From: Sphingomicrobium arenosum
GTDB taxonomy: Bacteria > Pseudomonadota > Alphaproteobacteria > Sphingomonadales > Sphingomonadaceae
NCBI RefSeq assembly: GCF_026157085.1
Contig: NZ_JANPVN010000001.1
Location: 434,001 to 498,000, forward strand
Reading direction: 5' to 3'
DNA length: 64,000 nt
Part shown: piece by piece, positions 55,991 to 64,000 of the stretch
Numbering within the stretch: the stretch's first letter is position 1
How the letters are laid out: the number at the start of each line of letters is the position of its first letter
The notes under the pieces: generated by a model
Seen by the model: the letters and a program-made list of their open reading frames with translations, nothing else
Told to the model about the DNA's origin: nothing
The model's database searches: none
Made by a program: the position numbers and the translations under genes

Positions 55991-56686
55991 CTAGAGGACC
56001 GTGCCGCCGTCGCTCGTCAGCACGCTGCCGGTGATGGTGGCAGCATCGTCCGACAGGAGGAAGGCGACCTGCGCGGCGATTTCGTCGGGCCGGGCATAGC
56101 GGCCGAGCGGCACGGTCGCCCCCATCGCGGCGATCTGCTCGTCGCGGTCCTTCTCCTCGTCGAGCATCGGGTTCCAGATCGGCGTATCGACCCCGCCTGG
56201 CGCGATGGCGTTGACGCGAATGCGGCGCCGCGCGGCCTCGGCGGCGGCGATCTTGGTAAGCTGGATCAGCGCGGCCTTGCTGGTGCCATAGGCAGCGGTG
56301 TGGGGGAAGGCTTTGAGCGCGCTGGCCGAGGAGATGGTGACGATGCTCCCGCCCTCGTTCATCGCCCCCAGCGCAGCCTTCAGCGTCAGGAAGGCGCCAT
56401 CGAGGTTGATCGCCATGGTGCGCCGCCATTCCTCGAACGAGAGGTCGCGGATCGGCGCGGCGGTGCCGATGCCCGCATTGACGATGGCGCCGTCGAGCAC
56501 GCCAAGCTCCGCGCCTTCCCAGAAAGCGGGGTCGGACACGTCGCCGACCATCACCTCATGATCGCCCGCAGGCGGGGTGAGGGGGGCGATGTCGTTGAGG
56601 AGGAGGCGCGCGCCCCGCTCGGCGAGATGCACGGCGCAGGCCTTGCCGATCCCGGAGGCGGCGCCAGTGATGAGGATGCGGGTCAT
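55991..56686 (-). CDS. Short-chain dehydrogenase/reductase
   Basis: A 231-residue SDR. The cofactor motif TGAASGIG, AIVNAGIGTA in place of NNAG, and the active-site ISSASAL with YGTSKAAL are present. A C-terminal GSVLTSDGGTVL closes the fold. It resembles 3-hydroxyacyl or cyclohexanol-type dehydrogenases; the substrate is unknown. CATAGC lies 9 nt before the ATG at 56686; a GTG at 56695 is an alternative start. Confidence 0.83.
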   Translation of the reverse strand: MTRILITGAASGIGKACAVHLAERGARLLLNDIAPLTPPAGDHEVMVGDVSDPAFWEGAELGVLDGAIVNAGIGTAAPIRDLSFEEWRRTMAINLDGAFLTLKAALGAMNEGGSIVTISSASALKAFPHTAAYGTSKAALIQLTKIAAAEAARRRIRVNAIAPGGVDTPIWNPMLDEEKDRDEQIAAMGATVPLGRYARPDEIAAQVAFLLSDDAATITGSVLTSDGGTVL

Positions 56687-56705
56687 GCCCGCCACGCTAT
56701 GCGCC

Positions 56706-58142
56706 TCAGGCCGCGGTGTCGATGCCGAGATCGCCGAGCTTGCGATAGAGCGTGGAACGCCCGATGCCGAGGCGGCGCGCCACTTCGGTCATGCGACCGC
56801 GATAATGGCCGATGGCGAGGCGGATGAGGTCGGCCTCAATGTCGGACAGGGTTCGGATGTGGCCGTCCTCGTCGAAAATGGTGACGGGGCCCGCGCCCGC
56901 CAGCGCCTGATCGCTGCTCGCCTTCGACAATTCGGTGCGCGCGTCGGACTTGCGCCCGGTGAAGCGCGACTGAATGGCGATGTGCGGAAAGTCATCGGCG
57001 GTCAGGCTGTTGCCCTCGCAAGCCACCGCGGCACGGAACAGGACGCTGCCCAGCTGGCGCAGATTGCCCGGCCAACCGTAGCGCATCAGCACGGCGAGCG
57101 CGTCATTGCCGATCGACAGCGGGCGCATCCCCGGCTGTTCGGCGATGCGCGCGAGGAAGTGGCGCGCCAGCGCGGGAATGTCGGACGAGCGCTCGCGCAG
57201 CGACGGCAGGATGACGACGGTATTCTCCACCCGCTCCTTCAGCCGCGCGTCGAATTCGGCGGGCAGGGGTCGGTTGGACGTGGCGATGAGGCGTACGTCG
57301 ACGCTCGACGAGCCGTTGCAGCCGACCGGCCGGACTTCACCCGTCGCCAGCGTCCGATCGAGCGCATTTTGCGTTTCGAGCGGCAGGCGGGCGATGTTCT
57401 TGATCAGGAGGGTGCCTTCATTGGCCTCGACGAGGCGCCCGGTCTTTTCGGAAAAAGCGCCCGGAAAGGCGCCCGCGACATGGCCGAATAATTCGCTCTC
57501 GATCGACTTTTCGCTGACGAGCTTGGCATCGAGCGTCACCAGCGGGCCGCGCGCGCGAAGGCTGGCCTGGTGGATGGCGCGGGCGAAACTTTCCTTGCCG
57601 GTGCCGGGCTCGCCGACGACCAGCACGGGCAGGCGGTTGCGTGCCGCCTTGGCCGCGACCGCGAGCGCCGAGCGGAATTGCGGCGCGGCGCCGACCAGCT
57701 GCTCGAGGCTCAGTTCGACGTCGAGCTTTTCCGACAAGGGCGCGAGCTCGCCGCCGGGGCGGCGGCGGTCGGCATGGGTATTCAAGGCTTCCAGGAGGCG
57801 TTCGGGCGCAACGGGCTTGGACAGATAATCGGACGCCCCGGCGCGCATCGCATCGACCGCCAGTTCGACCGAGCCCGCATCGGCAAGCACGATCACGGGC
57901 AGGTCGGGGCGCTCCTCGCGCAGCGCTTCGAGGAAGGCCGGACCGGTCGCACCGTCCCAGCTCGACAGGATCGCGGCGCGCACCTCGCGACCATGCGGCC
58001 CCTGAAGGAGGCCGGTCGCGGTCTCGATATCGGCGGCGCCCACCACCATCCAGTCGGCGCGCTGGGCAACCGTCGAAACGATGCGACGTTCATCGGCATC
58101 CGAATCGAGCAACAGCAGCGATCGCACCGTGGGTTCGCGCAT
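56706..58142 (-). CDS. Degenerate NtrC-like receiver-AAA+-Fis protein
   Basis: A 478-residue protein with receiver, AAA+ and Fis-type HTH domains. The AAA+ Walker A (GEPGTGKES) is intact, but Walker B reads GTLLIKNIARL, so the Asp-Glu pair is replaced by Lys-Asn. The sigma-54 loop GAFTGA reads GAFPGA. In the receiver the phosphoacceptor region is ILSSWDG. The HTH (ARRLGIGRSTLYRKL) looks functional. It probably binds DNA without sigma-54 activation. GGGAGG 7 nt before the ATG at 58142 decides the start; an ATG at 58148 is too close to it. Confidence 0.87.
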   Translation of the reverse strand: MREPTVRSLLLLDSDADERRIVSTVAQRADWMVVGAADIETATGLLQGPHGREVRAAILSSWDGATGPAFLEALREERPDLPVIVLADAGSVELAVDAMRAGASDYLSKPVAPERLLEALNTHADRRRPGGELAPLSEKLDVELSLEQLVGAAPQFRSALAVAAKAARNRLPVLVVGEPGTGKESFARAIHQASLRARGPLVTLDAKLVSEKSIESELFGHVAGAFPGAFSEKTGRLVEANEGTLLIKNIARLPLETQNALDRTLATGEVRPVGCNGSSSVDVRLIATSNRPLPAEFDARLKERVENTVVILPSLRERSSDIPALARHFLARIAEQPGMRPLSIGNDALAVLMRYGWPGNLRQLGSVLFRAAVACEGNSLTADDFPHIAIQSRFTGRKSDARTELSKASSDQALAGAGPVTIFDEDGHIRTLSDIEADLIRLAIGHYRGRMTEVARRLGIGRSTLYRKLGDLGIDTAA

Positions 58143-58283
58143 GGACATTCCTCCCGTTTCACCCTCCGTCATAGCGGCAGACGATGAAATAGGGGTTAAG
58201 GGCTTGGCAAGGGGCTTGTCGGGAATGGCGGTGCGGGCTTAAGTGGCGGTCGAGAAATTCACGCATTTGCGACAGAGGACATC

Positions 58284-58430
58284 ATGGCCGACAAGAAATA
58301 TCCGACCGCGACCGAAATGGACTATCCCGCGCACCGCGCGACCTGGAGCCATTTCCTCAGCCTGCTCAAATGGGGCATCTACCTGACCGTCCCGATCGTC
58401 ATCCTCGTGATGATCATCATCGCCAATTGA
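58284..58430 (+). CDS. aa3-type cytochrome c oxidase subunit IV
   Basis: A 48-residue single-helix protein. HRATWSHFLSLLKWG leads into the hydrophobic helix YLTVPIVILVMIIIAN, matching the small bacterial aa3-oxidase subunit IV family (COX4_pro_2). It is peripheral to the catalytic core. The stop overlaps the pntAA start by one base (TGATG), so an oxidase subunit and a transhydrogenase subunit are coupled. GACAGAGGAC lies upstream of the ATG. Confidence 0.85.
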   Translation: MADKKYPTATEMDYPAHRATWSHFLSLLKWGIYLTVPIVILVMIIIAN

Positions 58431-59593
58431 TGAAGCTCGCGGTCCTCAAGGAAGGCGCGGGCGAGCCCCGCGTCGCCGCCATCCCCGAAACGGTCAAGAA
58501 ACTGGCCGCCAAGGGATATGACATCCTCATCGAGGCGGGCGCCGGGACGCGCGCCGGGATCGGGGATGACGCCTATGAAGCGGCGGGCGCGAGGATCGTG
58601 ACACGGCAGGATGCTGTCACCAAGGGGGACGTGCTCCTCACCGTGATGGGGCCCGACCCGTCCGAATTGAAGGGCGCCAAGAAGGGCGCCGTGCTGCTGG
58701 GCGCATTGTCGCCCGCCACGCGCGGGGCCGAGATCGGCGGCTATGCCGGGCTCGGGCTGGAAGCGCTGGCGATGGAGTGGATGCCGCGCATCACCCGCGC
58801 GCAGTCGATGGACATTCTCTCCTCGCAGTCGAACCTCGCGGGCTACAAGGCAGTGGTCGACGCCGCCTCGCTCTTCGAGCGCGCCTTCCCGATGATGATG
58901 ACTGCGGCGGGCACGGTGAGCCCGGCGAAGGTCTTTGTGATGGGGGTGGGCGTCGCCGGCCTCCAGGCGATCGCCACCGCCAAGCGCATGGGCGCGCAGG
59001 TCAGCGCCACCGACGTGCGCTCGGCCACCAAGGAACAGATCCAGTCGCTGGGCGCCAAGCCGATCTTCGTCGAGGCGGTCGAGGGCATCGAGGGCGAGGG
59101 CGCGGGCGGCTATGCCGGCGAGACCTCCGAGGAATATAAGAAAGCGCAGGCCGAACTGGTCTCGGACCATATCGGCAAGCAGGACATCGTCATCACCACA
59201 GCGCTCATTCCCGGGCGTCCCGCGCCGCGGCTGATCAGCGATACACAGCTCAAGACCATGAAGCCGGGCAGCGTGATCGTCGACCTTGCCGCCGAAGCGG
59301 GCGGCAATGTCGAAGGCTGCGTGGCGGGCGAGACGGTCGAGCGCCACGGGGTGAAGATCGTCGGCGCGGTGCAATTGGCGCGCACTTTGGCGGGCGATGC
59401 CGCTGCGCTCTTCTCGCGCAACCTCGCCAATTTCCTGCTCGCCTACACGGTGGGATCGGACGACGAATCGGCGGGTGATTCGCCCGCGCAAGACGGCCGG
59501 TTGCTCCTCCCGGACGAGGACGAATTGGTGGCCGGGATCCGGCTCACGAAGGGCGGCGAGATCGTCCACGAGCGCCTCCGCGCCATGGGTTGA
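58430..59593 (+). CDS. pntAA: NAD(P) transhydrogenase subunit alpha part 1 (domain I)
   Basis: A 387-residue NAD(H)-binding subunit. LAVLKEGAGEPRVAAIPETV, AMEWMPRITRAQSMDILSSQ, and the Rossmann segment VFVMGVGVAGLQAIATAKRMGA are standard. The split alpha subunit (AA plus AB) is common in Alphaproteobacteria. The enzyme uses the proton gradient to make NADPH. Unusually, pntAB and pntB lie 3 kb away beyond two genes on the opposite strand. Confidence 0.94.
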   Translation: MKLAVLKEGAGEPRVAAIPETVKKLAAKGYDILIEAGAGTRAGIGDDAYEAAGARIVTRQDAVTKGDVLLTVMGPDPSELKGAKKGAVLLGALSPATRGAEIGGYAGLGLEALAMEWMPRITRAQSMDILSSQSNLAGYKAVVDAASLFERAFPMMMTAAGTVSPAKVFVMGVGVAGLQAIATAKRMGAQVSATDVRSATKEQIQSLGAKPIFVEAVEGIEGEGAGGYAGETSEEYKKAQAELVSDHIGKQDIVITTALIPGRPAPRLISDTQLKTMKPGSVIVDLAAEAGGNVEGCVAGETVERHGVKIVGAVQLARTLAGDAAALFSRNLANFLLAYTVGSDDESAGDSPAQDGRLLLPDEDELVAGIRLTKGGEIVHERLRAMG

Positions 59594-59663
59594 TCATCGG
59601 CCGGGCCACGGCCCGTTCGTTTCGCCGCGCAAATGACTGCGCGCGCCAGTAACCATCTTTGAA

Positions 59664-59692
59664 ACAAAGAAAAACCCGGCCGAAGCCGGGTT
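59664..59692 (-). terminator. Rho-independent terminator after the 32-residue peptide gene
   Basis: On the minus strand AACCCGGC-TTCG-GCCGGGTT forms an 8 bp stem with a UUCG tetraloop, followed by TTTCTTTG. It begins 28 bp after the peptide stop and 71 bp from the convergent pntAA stop. Confidence 0.9.
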
Positions 59693-59719
59693 AGTCTTTT
59701 TGGGTTGTCAGCGCTGGAT

Positions 59720-59818
59720 TTAGCCAGCCTGGCTGCCGCTTCCGCTGCCGCCACCGACGAGTTCTTTCCAGAAATCCCAGATGACCCAACCGCGGGTCGG
59801 TTTCTTGTTCTTGGCCAT
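59720..59818 (-). CDS. Small Trp-rich 32-residue peptide, own transcription unit
   Basis: The frame encodes MAKNKKPTRG, then WVIWDFWKELV, then a Gly/Ser tail (GGGSGSGSQAG). GAAGGGG lies 7 nt before the ATG, an ideal ribosome-binding site. A promoter (59868-59895) and a strong terminator (59664-59692) bracket it. A basic N-terminus plus a Trp-rich amphipathic stretch suggests membrane-surface association or a regulatory or antimicrobial peptide. No modification or export genes are adjacent. No family is recognised. Confidence 0.7.
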   Translation of the reverse strand: MAKNKKPTRGWVIWDFWKELVGGGSGSGSQAG

Positions 59819-59867
59819 GTTTCATCCCCTTCAGAATCAGGCACGCCGAGCCGCGCACAGACCCGCC

Positions 59868-59895
59868 TATTAACCTTAATGGAAAAGGTTAGCAA
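59868..59895 (-). promoter_or_regulatory. Promoter of the peptide gene with an operator-like palindrome
   Basis: On the minus strand TTGCTA (59895-59890) and TTAATA (59873-59868) are 16 nt apart, about 50 bp before the peptide ATG. The spacer holds inverted repeats TAACCTT (59871-59877) and AAGGTTA (59885-59891). The TTAACC sequence also resembles CtrA half sites. A repressor or CtrA binding here would control the promoter. The rest of 59896-60119 holds no gene I can support. Confidence 0.55.
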
Positions 59896-60119
59896 GTTAT
59901 TTACCATAACCGAGGGGATGTTCGCGAACGCGCAAATAAAAGGAGGTGCCATCGCTCCAGTTACTTGCCGAAGGTGTCGGACGGTCGATGAGGGCAGGAA
60001 GGTCGTCGGGATCGTGCGACGCCGCCAAGCAGTCGACGGGCGTTCATCGCGTCATTGCGCCTCGAGGCGAGACGGCTGTCAGGCGTCGAAAGGAAGGGGC
60101 GGGGACCCGCGCCAGCCGA

Positions 60120-62417
60120 TCAGGCGACGCGGCGCTTCTTCTCGCGCTCGAGGCGGCGGCGCATTTCCTCGAGCGTCATCGGGCGGCCGATGGCAAAACC
60201 CTGCGCCAGGTCGCAGTCGAGCATGGCGAGCTGTTCGAGCACCTGTCGGTCCTCGACCCCTTCGGCGACCACCTTGCGGTCGAGCGAATGGGCCAGCGCG
60301 ATGGTCGATTGCACCATGATGAGGTCGGAGCGATTGTCGCGCATCGACTTGACGAAGCTCTGGTCGATCTTGAGCTCGCTGGCCGGCACCTTCTTGAGAT
60401 AGTCGAGCGTCGACAGACCCGTGCCATAATCGTCGATCGAGATATGCACGCCGATGGCGCGCAGCTGGCCGAGCAGTTCGATATCGGCGCCCGACCCCGC
60501 CAGCGCGGCGGTTTCGGTCAGCTCCAGCGTCAGCGCCTCGGCGGGCAAGTCGTGGCGGTCGAGCATCGACAGCACCGCGCCGACGAGGCGGTGATTGGTC
60601 AGCATTCGCGCCGACAGGTTGACCGCGATCGAGAAATCGGGGTCGGTCTTGCGCAATTGCACCAGCGCCTTGCCCGCCTCGTCGAGGACGAAGTGGGTGA
60701 GGTTGGTGATGCGATCGTTATTCTCTGCCGCGGCGATGAACTCGACCGGGCTGATCGGCCCCTTCTCGGGGTGGGTCCAGCGCGCCAGCGCCTCGGCCGC
60801 GACGATGCGCTTGCTCTTCAGGTCCTGCTTGGGCTGGAGCGCGATCCACACCTCGCCCTTCTCGATCGCCTCGTCGAGTTGGCTGAGGAGCGAGAGCTTC
60901 CACGGCGTATCCTGGAGGCGCGCGGGATCATGGTATTTCCACTTGATCGCTTCGTTCTCCGCCTCGTCGGCGGCCACCAGTGCCGAGCCGAGGCGGCTGG
61001 CGATGCTGCGGCCCGAACCCATTTCGACGCCGAAGCTGATGGCGATGTCATAGGGCTGTTGGGCGATGCGCACCGGGGTACGGAACAGCGCATGAAGCGC
61101 CTCGAGATGGTGCGAGATGGCGATGTCGCCATCGACGAACCAGGCGAAGATGCCTTCATCGCCCTGGTAGAGCTTGAACCCCTGGTGCCGCCCCAGCGCG
61201 AGGCGCGCGACAATCTGTTCGACGAGGCGCTTTTCGCCCTCGGCGTTCAGCGTCGAGGCGATCTCGGCATAATTGTGGACCTTGGCGGCGATCAGGGGCC
61301 GTGTCTTGCCGTTGCGCTCGGCGCGCAGCGCGGCGAGGTTGGGCAGGTCGGTGAGGTTGTTCACGAACCCGCGCGCCTTGTAGAAGCGATAGATCAGCAC
61401 CCACCCCGCGACGAGCAGCGCCATCATGCCCGGCACGATGTCGAACATCATGCCATGCGTTTCAAAGGCGAAGGCGAGCGCGGGCAGGGCGATGACGCCG
61501 GTCGCCAAGGCAGCGAAGCGATAGCGGGCGCGCGCGCTGAAACAGGCGATCCCCAGCAGGATCGCGGCGAGCAGCAACCCGGGGATCCAGCCGAGATCGA
61601 CCGTCACGCCGCGCAGCAACGTCTCGCCGCCCATGGCATGGACGAACACGCCACCGCGGCGTCCTTCGCCCGGAATGAAGACCTGATCGCCCAGTTCGAG
61701 CGGCGTGACGCCGACGATCAGCTTCTTGCCGCGCACGGCCTCGTCCTCGACGCGGCCCTCGATCAGGTCGATCGCGCTGATGATCGGAATGGTGCCGAGG
61801 CGGATCGAATAATCGATCGGGAAGGTCGTCTCGGGGCTACCCTCTACCCCCGCGAGACTGGCCGAGAAGGTCGGGAAGGTCTGTCCCTCGATGCGGGTCG
61901 CGAAATTCATGTCCCAGACGGCGGTCTGGAAATTGAAGTGCGAATTAACCGAGGCGAGCCGGGCGGCGCGCTGGAATTGCGAATGGGGCAAGCGCAGATT
62001 GTCGTTGACCGTGTCGCGTTCGGAGGCGGCATTGGCGGCGATGACGACATTGTCGTGCCGCGCCAGCGCATCGCGCAGCGCCTTGTCTTCGGCAGCATTG
62101 CTGCGGCCTGCGAAGATGAGATCGAAATAGATTTCATCGGCGCCGCGCGCATTGGCCTCCTCGATCAGCTTGGCATGCGCCGAGCGCGGCCAGGGCATGG
62201 CGCCGAGATCCTCGATCCCCTTGCGGTCGATGGCGACGACGACGATGTCGCCGCTCGCCGCGGTGGGGTGGAGGTTGTTGCGCAGCGTGCGCGCGAGGTC
62301 CTCGAGCGGCTGGCCGAGACTGATCAACCCGAAGACGAGGCCGAGCAGGAGGGTCCAGCCGAACAGCTTGGGGGCTGCGGCTCGTCCCTGTCTTGCGCTC
62401 CTGATCGCGCCCTTCAT
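60120..62417 (-). CDS. CHASE2 - degenerate GGDEF - EAL protein
   Basis: A 765-residue membrane protein. An N-terminal helix and a periplasmic CHASE2 sensor (DIVVVAIDRKGIEDLG, FDLIFAGRSN, residues 40-265) are followed by three helices, a GGDEF domain in which the active site reads YQGDEGIF, and a C-terminal EAL domain. EAL keeps EALARW, NLSARML, ELTETAA, IDDYGTG, KIDQSFV, AEGVED and QGFAIGRP. Cyclase activity is thus unlikely and phosphodiesterase activity likely. The gene sits on the opposite strand between pntAA and pntAB. Confidence 0.87.
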   Translation of the reverse strand: MKGAIRSARQGRAAAPKLFGWTLLLGLVFGLISLGQPLEDLARTLRNNLHPTAASGDIVVVAIDRKGIEDLGAMPWPRSAHAKLIEEANARGADEIYFDLIFAGRSNAAEDKALRDALARHDNVVIAANAASERDTVNDNLRLPHSQFQRAARLASVNSHFNFQTAVWDMNFATRIEGQTFPTFSASLAGVEGSPETTFPIDYSIRLGTIPIISAIDLIEGRVEDEAVRGKKLIVGVTPLELGDQVFIPGEGRRGGVFVHAMGGETLLRGVTVDLGWIPGLLLAAILLGIACFSARARYRFAALATGVIALPALAFAFETHGMMFDIVPGMMALLVAGWVLIYRFYKARGFVNNLTDLPNLAALRAERNGKTRPLIAAKVHNYAEIASTLNAEGEKRLVEQIVARLALGRHQGFKLYQGDEGIFAWFVDGDIAISHHLEALHALFRTPVRIAQQPYDIAISFGVEMGSGRSIASRLGSALVAADEAENEAIKWKYHDPARLQDTPWKLSLLSQLDEAIEKGEVWIALQPKQDLKSKRIVAAEALARWTHPEKGPISPVEFIAAAENNDRITNLTHFVLDEAGKALVQLRKTDPDFSIAVNLSARMLTNHRLVGAVLSMLDRHDLPAEALTLELTETAALAGSGADIELLGQLRAIGVHISIDDYGTGLSTLDYLKKVPASELKIDQSFVKSMRDNRSDLIMVQSTIALAHSLDRKVVAEGVEDRQVLEQLAMLDCDLAQGFAIGRPMTLEEMRRRLEREKKRRVA

Positions 62418-62621
62418 CCTGCGGCTCCCCTGACGGTTACCGCCTCATAACGCACGAAAGGTTATCAAATCGGAAACCTTGCTCCGGTTAACAGTCCGGA
62501 ACGGAGGAAATGACGGGATCGGGACGGGCGCGATACGGTCGCTCAGGCCTGCGCGCGACACGCCCCTCGACAGCGCGGGCTGCGCTTGCCATGGTCGCTG
62601 CCAACCACAAGGGGGAGGGCC

Positions 62622-62906
62622 ATGGACTTCATTTCCATCCTGTCGATTTTCGTGCTCGCCTGTTTCGTCGGCTATTATGTCGTCTGGTCGGTGACGCCCG
62701 CCCTCCACACGCCGTTGATGGCAGTGACCAACGCGATTTCGAGCGTCATTATCGTCGGCGCGCTGATCGCCGCCGCAGCTTCGGGCAATGCCGTGGCCAA
62801 GTGGCTCGGCCTCATCGGCGTCGTGCTCGCCTCGATCAACATCTTCGGCGGCTTCGCCGTGACCCAGCGCATGCTGGCGATGTATAAGAAGAAGGAGCGC
62901 AAGTGA
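62622..62906 (+). CDS. pntAB: NAD(P) transhydrogenase subunit alpha part 2
   Basis: A 94-residue membrane subunit with three helices. FVLACFVGYYVVWSVTPALHTPLMAVTNAISSVIIVGAL is characteristic, and NIFGGFAVTQRMLAMYKKK closes it. AAGGGGGAGGG lies just before the ATG. An upstream frame to 62586 is not supported. The stop overlaps the pntB start (TGATG). Confidence 0.94.
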   Translation: MDFISILSIFVLACFVGYYVVWSVTPALHTPLMAVTNAISSVIIVGALIAAAASGNAVAKWLGLIGVVLASINIFGGFAVTQRMLAMYKKKERK

Positions 62907-64000
62907 TGGAGCTCCTGCTCGCTGCCGCCACCGGCACCACCCCCGACTGGGCGCGCATCGCCTATCTCGTCGCGGGCGTCTGTTTCATCCTCGCCCTGCG
63001 CGGCCTGTCCTCCCCGGAAAGCAGCCGCAAGGGCAACATGTACGGCATGGCCGGCATGGGCATTGCGGTCGTCACCACGCTGGTCACGCACGAGATCGCC
63101 AGCCTGCCCGAGATCCTCGGCGCCATCCTCATCGGCGCGGTCATCGGGCTCGTGACGGCGCGGCGTATCGCTATGACCGCCATGCCGCAGCTCGTTGCCG
63201 CCTTCCACAGCCTCGTCGGCCTCGCCGCCGTGCTGGTCGCGGCCGCGGCCTATTCGAACCCCGGCGCCTTCGGCCTGCTCGTCGAGATTGCCAGCGGGCC
63301 CGAACCGCGCTTCATGCTCGACCCCGTCGCGCGGGTCGAGATGGCGCTGGGTGCGGCGATCGGCGCGATCACCTTCTCGGGCTCGGTCATCGCCTTTGCC
63401 AAGTTGAACGGCGACATGAGCGGCACGCCCATCATCCTGCCCGCTCGCCACGTCATCAACTTCGGCATCCTCGGCGGCATCATCGCGCTGACCGCCTGGT
63501 TCGCGATGCAGGGCGCGGCAATGCCGGGCTGGATCTTCCCGACCATCGTCATCCTCGCCTTCATCGTCGGCTTCCTCCTGATCATCCCGATCGGCGGCGC
63601 GGACATGCCGGTCGTCGTCTCCATGCTCAACAGCTATTCGGGATGGGCGGCCGCCGCGATGGGCTTCACGCTCGGCAACAGCGCGATGATCATCACCGGC
63701 GCGCTGGTCGGCTCCTCGGGCGCGATCCTCAGCTACATCATGTGCCGCGCCATGAACCGCAGCTTCATTTCCGTCATCGCGGGCGGTTTCGGGCAGGACT
63801 CGTCGGGCGGCGGCGACAAGGGCCCCGCGATCGACCGCCCCTACAAATCGGGCAGCGCGGAGGACGCCGCCTTCCTCCTGTCCCAGGCCGACAAGGTCAT
63901 CATCGTGCCGGGCTATGGCATGGCGGTGGCGCAGGCCCAGCACGTCCTTCGCGAGATGAGCGACATGCTGAAAGAGAAGGGCGTCGAGGTGAAATATGCC
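62906..64000 (+). CDS. pntB: NAD(P) transhydrogenase subunit beta, 3' end outside window
   Basis: The first 365 codons are in the window. Membrane helices span about residues 1-270, with RRIAMTAMPQLVAAFHSLVG (proton-channel His) and the central LNSYSGWAAAAMGFTLGNSAMI. The NADP-binding domain begins with VIIVPGYGMAVAQAQHVLREM, a transhydrogenase-specific GxGxxxA/V loop. Full PntB is about 460-470 residues, so about 100 are missing. It starts on the pntAB stop. Confidence 0.94.
   Translation, partial: MELLLAAATGTTPDWARIAYLVAGVCFILALRGLSSPESSRKGNMYGMAGMGIAVVTTLVTHEIASLPEILGAILIGAVIGLVTARRIAMTAMPQLVAAFHSLVGLAAVLVAAAAYSNPGAFGLLVEIASGPEPRFMLDPVARVEMALGAAIGAITFSGSVIAFAKLNGDMSGTPIILPARHVINFGILGGIIALTAWFAMQGAAMPGWIFPTIVILAFIVGFLLIIPIGGADMPVVVSMLNSYSGWAAAAMGFTLGNSAMIITGALVGSSGAILSYIMCRAMNRSFISVIAGGFGQDSSGGGDKGPAIDRPYKSGSAEDAAFLLSQADKVIIVPGYGMAVAQAQHVLREMSDMLKEKGVEVKYA

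Noticed and set aside
59930..59960. AAAGGAGGTGCC as a ribosome-binding site
   Set aside because: No start codon at usable distance opens a convincing short frame.
59946..62450. 834-codon plus-strand frame antisense to the CHASE2-EAL gene
   Set aside because: The frame mirrors a confident gene on the other strand; composition is that of a GC-rich shadow, and GGAGG touches the GTG with no spacing.
62510..62887. 125-codon frame upstream of pntAB with GGAGG nearby
   Set aside because: GGAGG is only 2 nt from the ATG and the frame overlaps pntAB, which has a better site.

Overview
The window is high-GC DNA (roughly 65% by eye), packed with short or overlapping gene junctions. Gene content points to an alphaproteobacterium of the order Sphingomonadales: a CcrM-type GANTC methyltransferase, an aa3-type cytochrome oxidase subunit IV, a split pntAA/pntAB/pntB transhydrogenase, ribosomal protein S9 with an acidic N-terminal extension, and a LOV-HTH photoreceptor very like EL222 of Erythrobacter litoralis. 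It reads as ordinary chromosome. I see no prophage, insertion sequence, integrase or CRISPR array. One tRNA (Gln, TTG) is present.

Layout. 1-5.2 kb: a GNAT fragment, a queuosine-precursor transporter, then an adenosine kinase / LOG-family / NupC run for nucleoside salvage, a 2OG-Fe(II) oxygenase and a PhnA-like protein. 5.3-17.1 kb: esterase, thioesterase, S41 peptidase, SDR, a diguanylate cyclase, cytidine deaminase, a secreted 5'-nucleotidase-like protein, AMP nucleosidase and an amidohydrolase. 17.2-19.8 kb (minus strand): rplM-rpsI with clear promoter and terminator, cutA and ctaA. 19.9-28.2 kb: MerC-like protein and a Zur-like Fur regulator with a promoter-embedded palindrome, then the long plus-strand run dxs-dgkA-EEP-...-tlyA-...-tspO-ubiK-ybjN-proC. 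28.2-37.7 kb: ilvE, a GGDEF-EAL protein, tRNA-Gln, ctlX, a small basic protein, the LOV-HTH regulator, a CoA transferase, a receiver/EAL pair, a tandem PilZ protein and msrA. 37.7-46.7 kb: threonylcarbamoyl-AMP synthase, acyl-CoA dehydrogenase, a palindromic dispersed repeat, a GntR regulator, nitroreductase, POT peptide transporter, two tandem amidohydrolases (one lacking its metal site) and NnrU. 46.7-56.7 kb: AGCS transporter, glmM, a ThiD-VOC fusion, an ABM protein, rnhB, ccrM, folP, a DUF885 protein and an SDR. 56.7-64 kb: a degenerate sigma-54-activator-like protein, the oxidase subunit, and the pnt genes interrupted by a 32-residue peptide gene and a CHASE2-EAL protein. pntB runs off the right end.

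Two themes recur. Cyclic-di-GMP signalling is dense: one GGDEF protein, one GGDEF-EAL, one degenerate GGDEF-EAL, one EAL with its receiver partner, and a double-PilZ receptor. Nucleoside and nucleotide salvage is also dense: adenosine kinase, LOG, NupC, cytidine deaminase, 5'-nucleotidase and AMP nucleosidase lie within 16 kb.

The most noteworthy non-coding signals are ten GANTC sites packed into 153 bp in front of ccrM, with near-helical spacing. Others are a self-contained transcription unit for an unrecognised 32-residue Trp-rich peptide, a 70-nt structured element near the LOV-HTH gene, and a recurring TAG-type -10 motif placed 6-9 nt before several start codons, which suggests leaderless transcripts.
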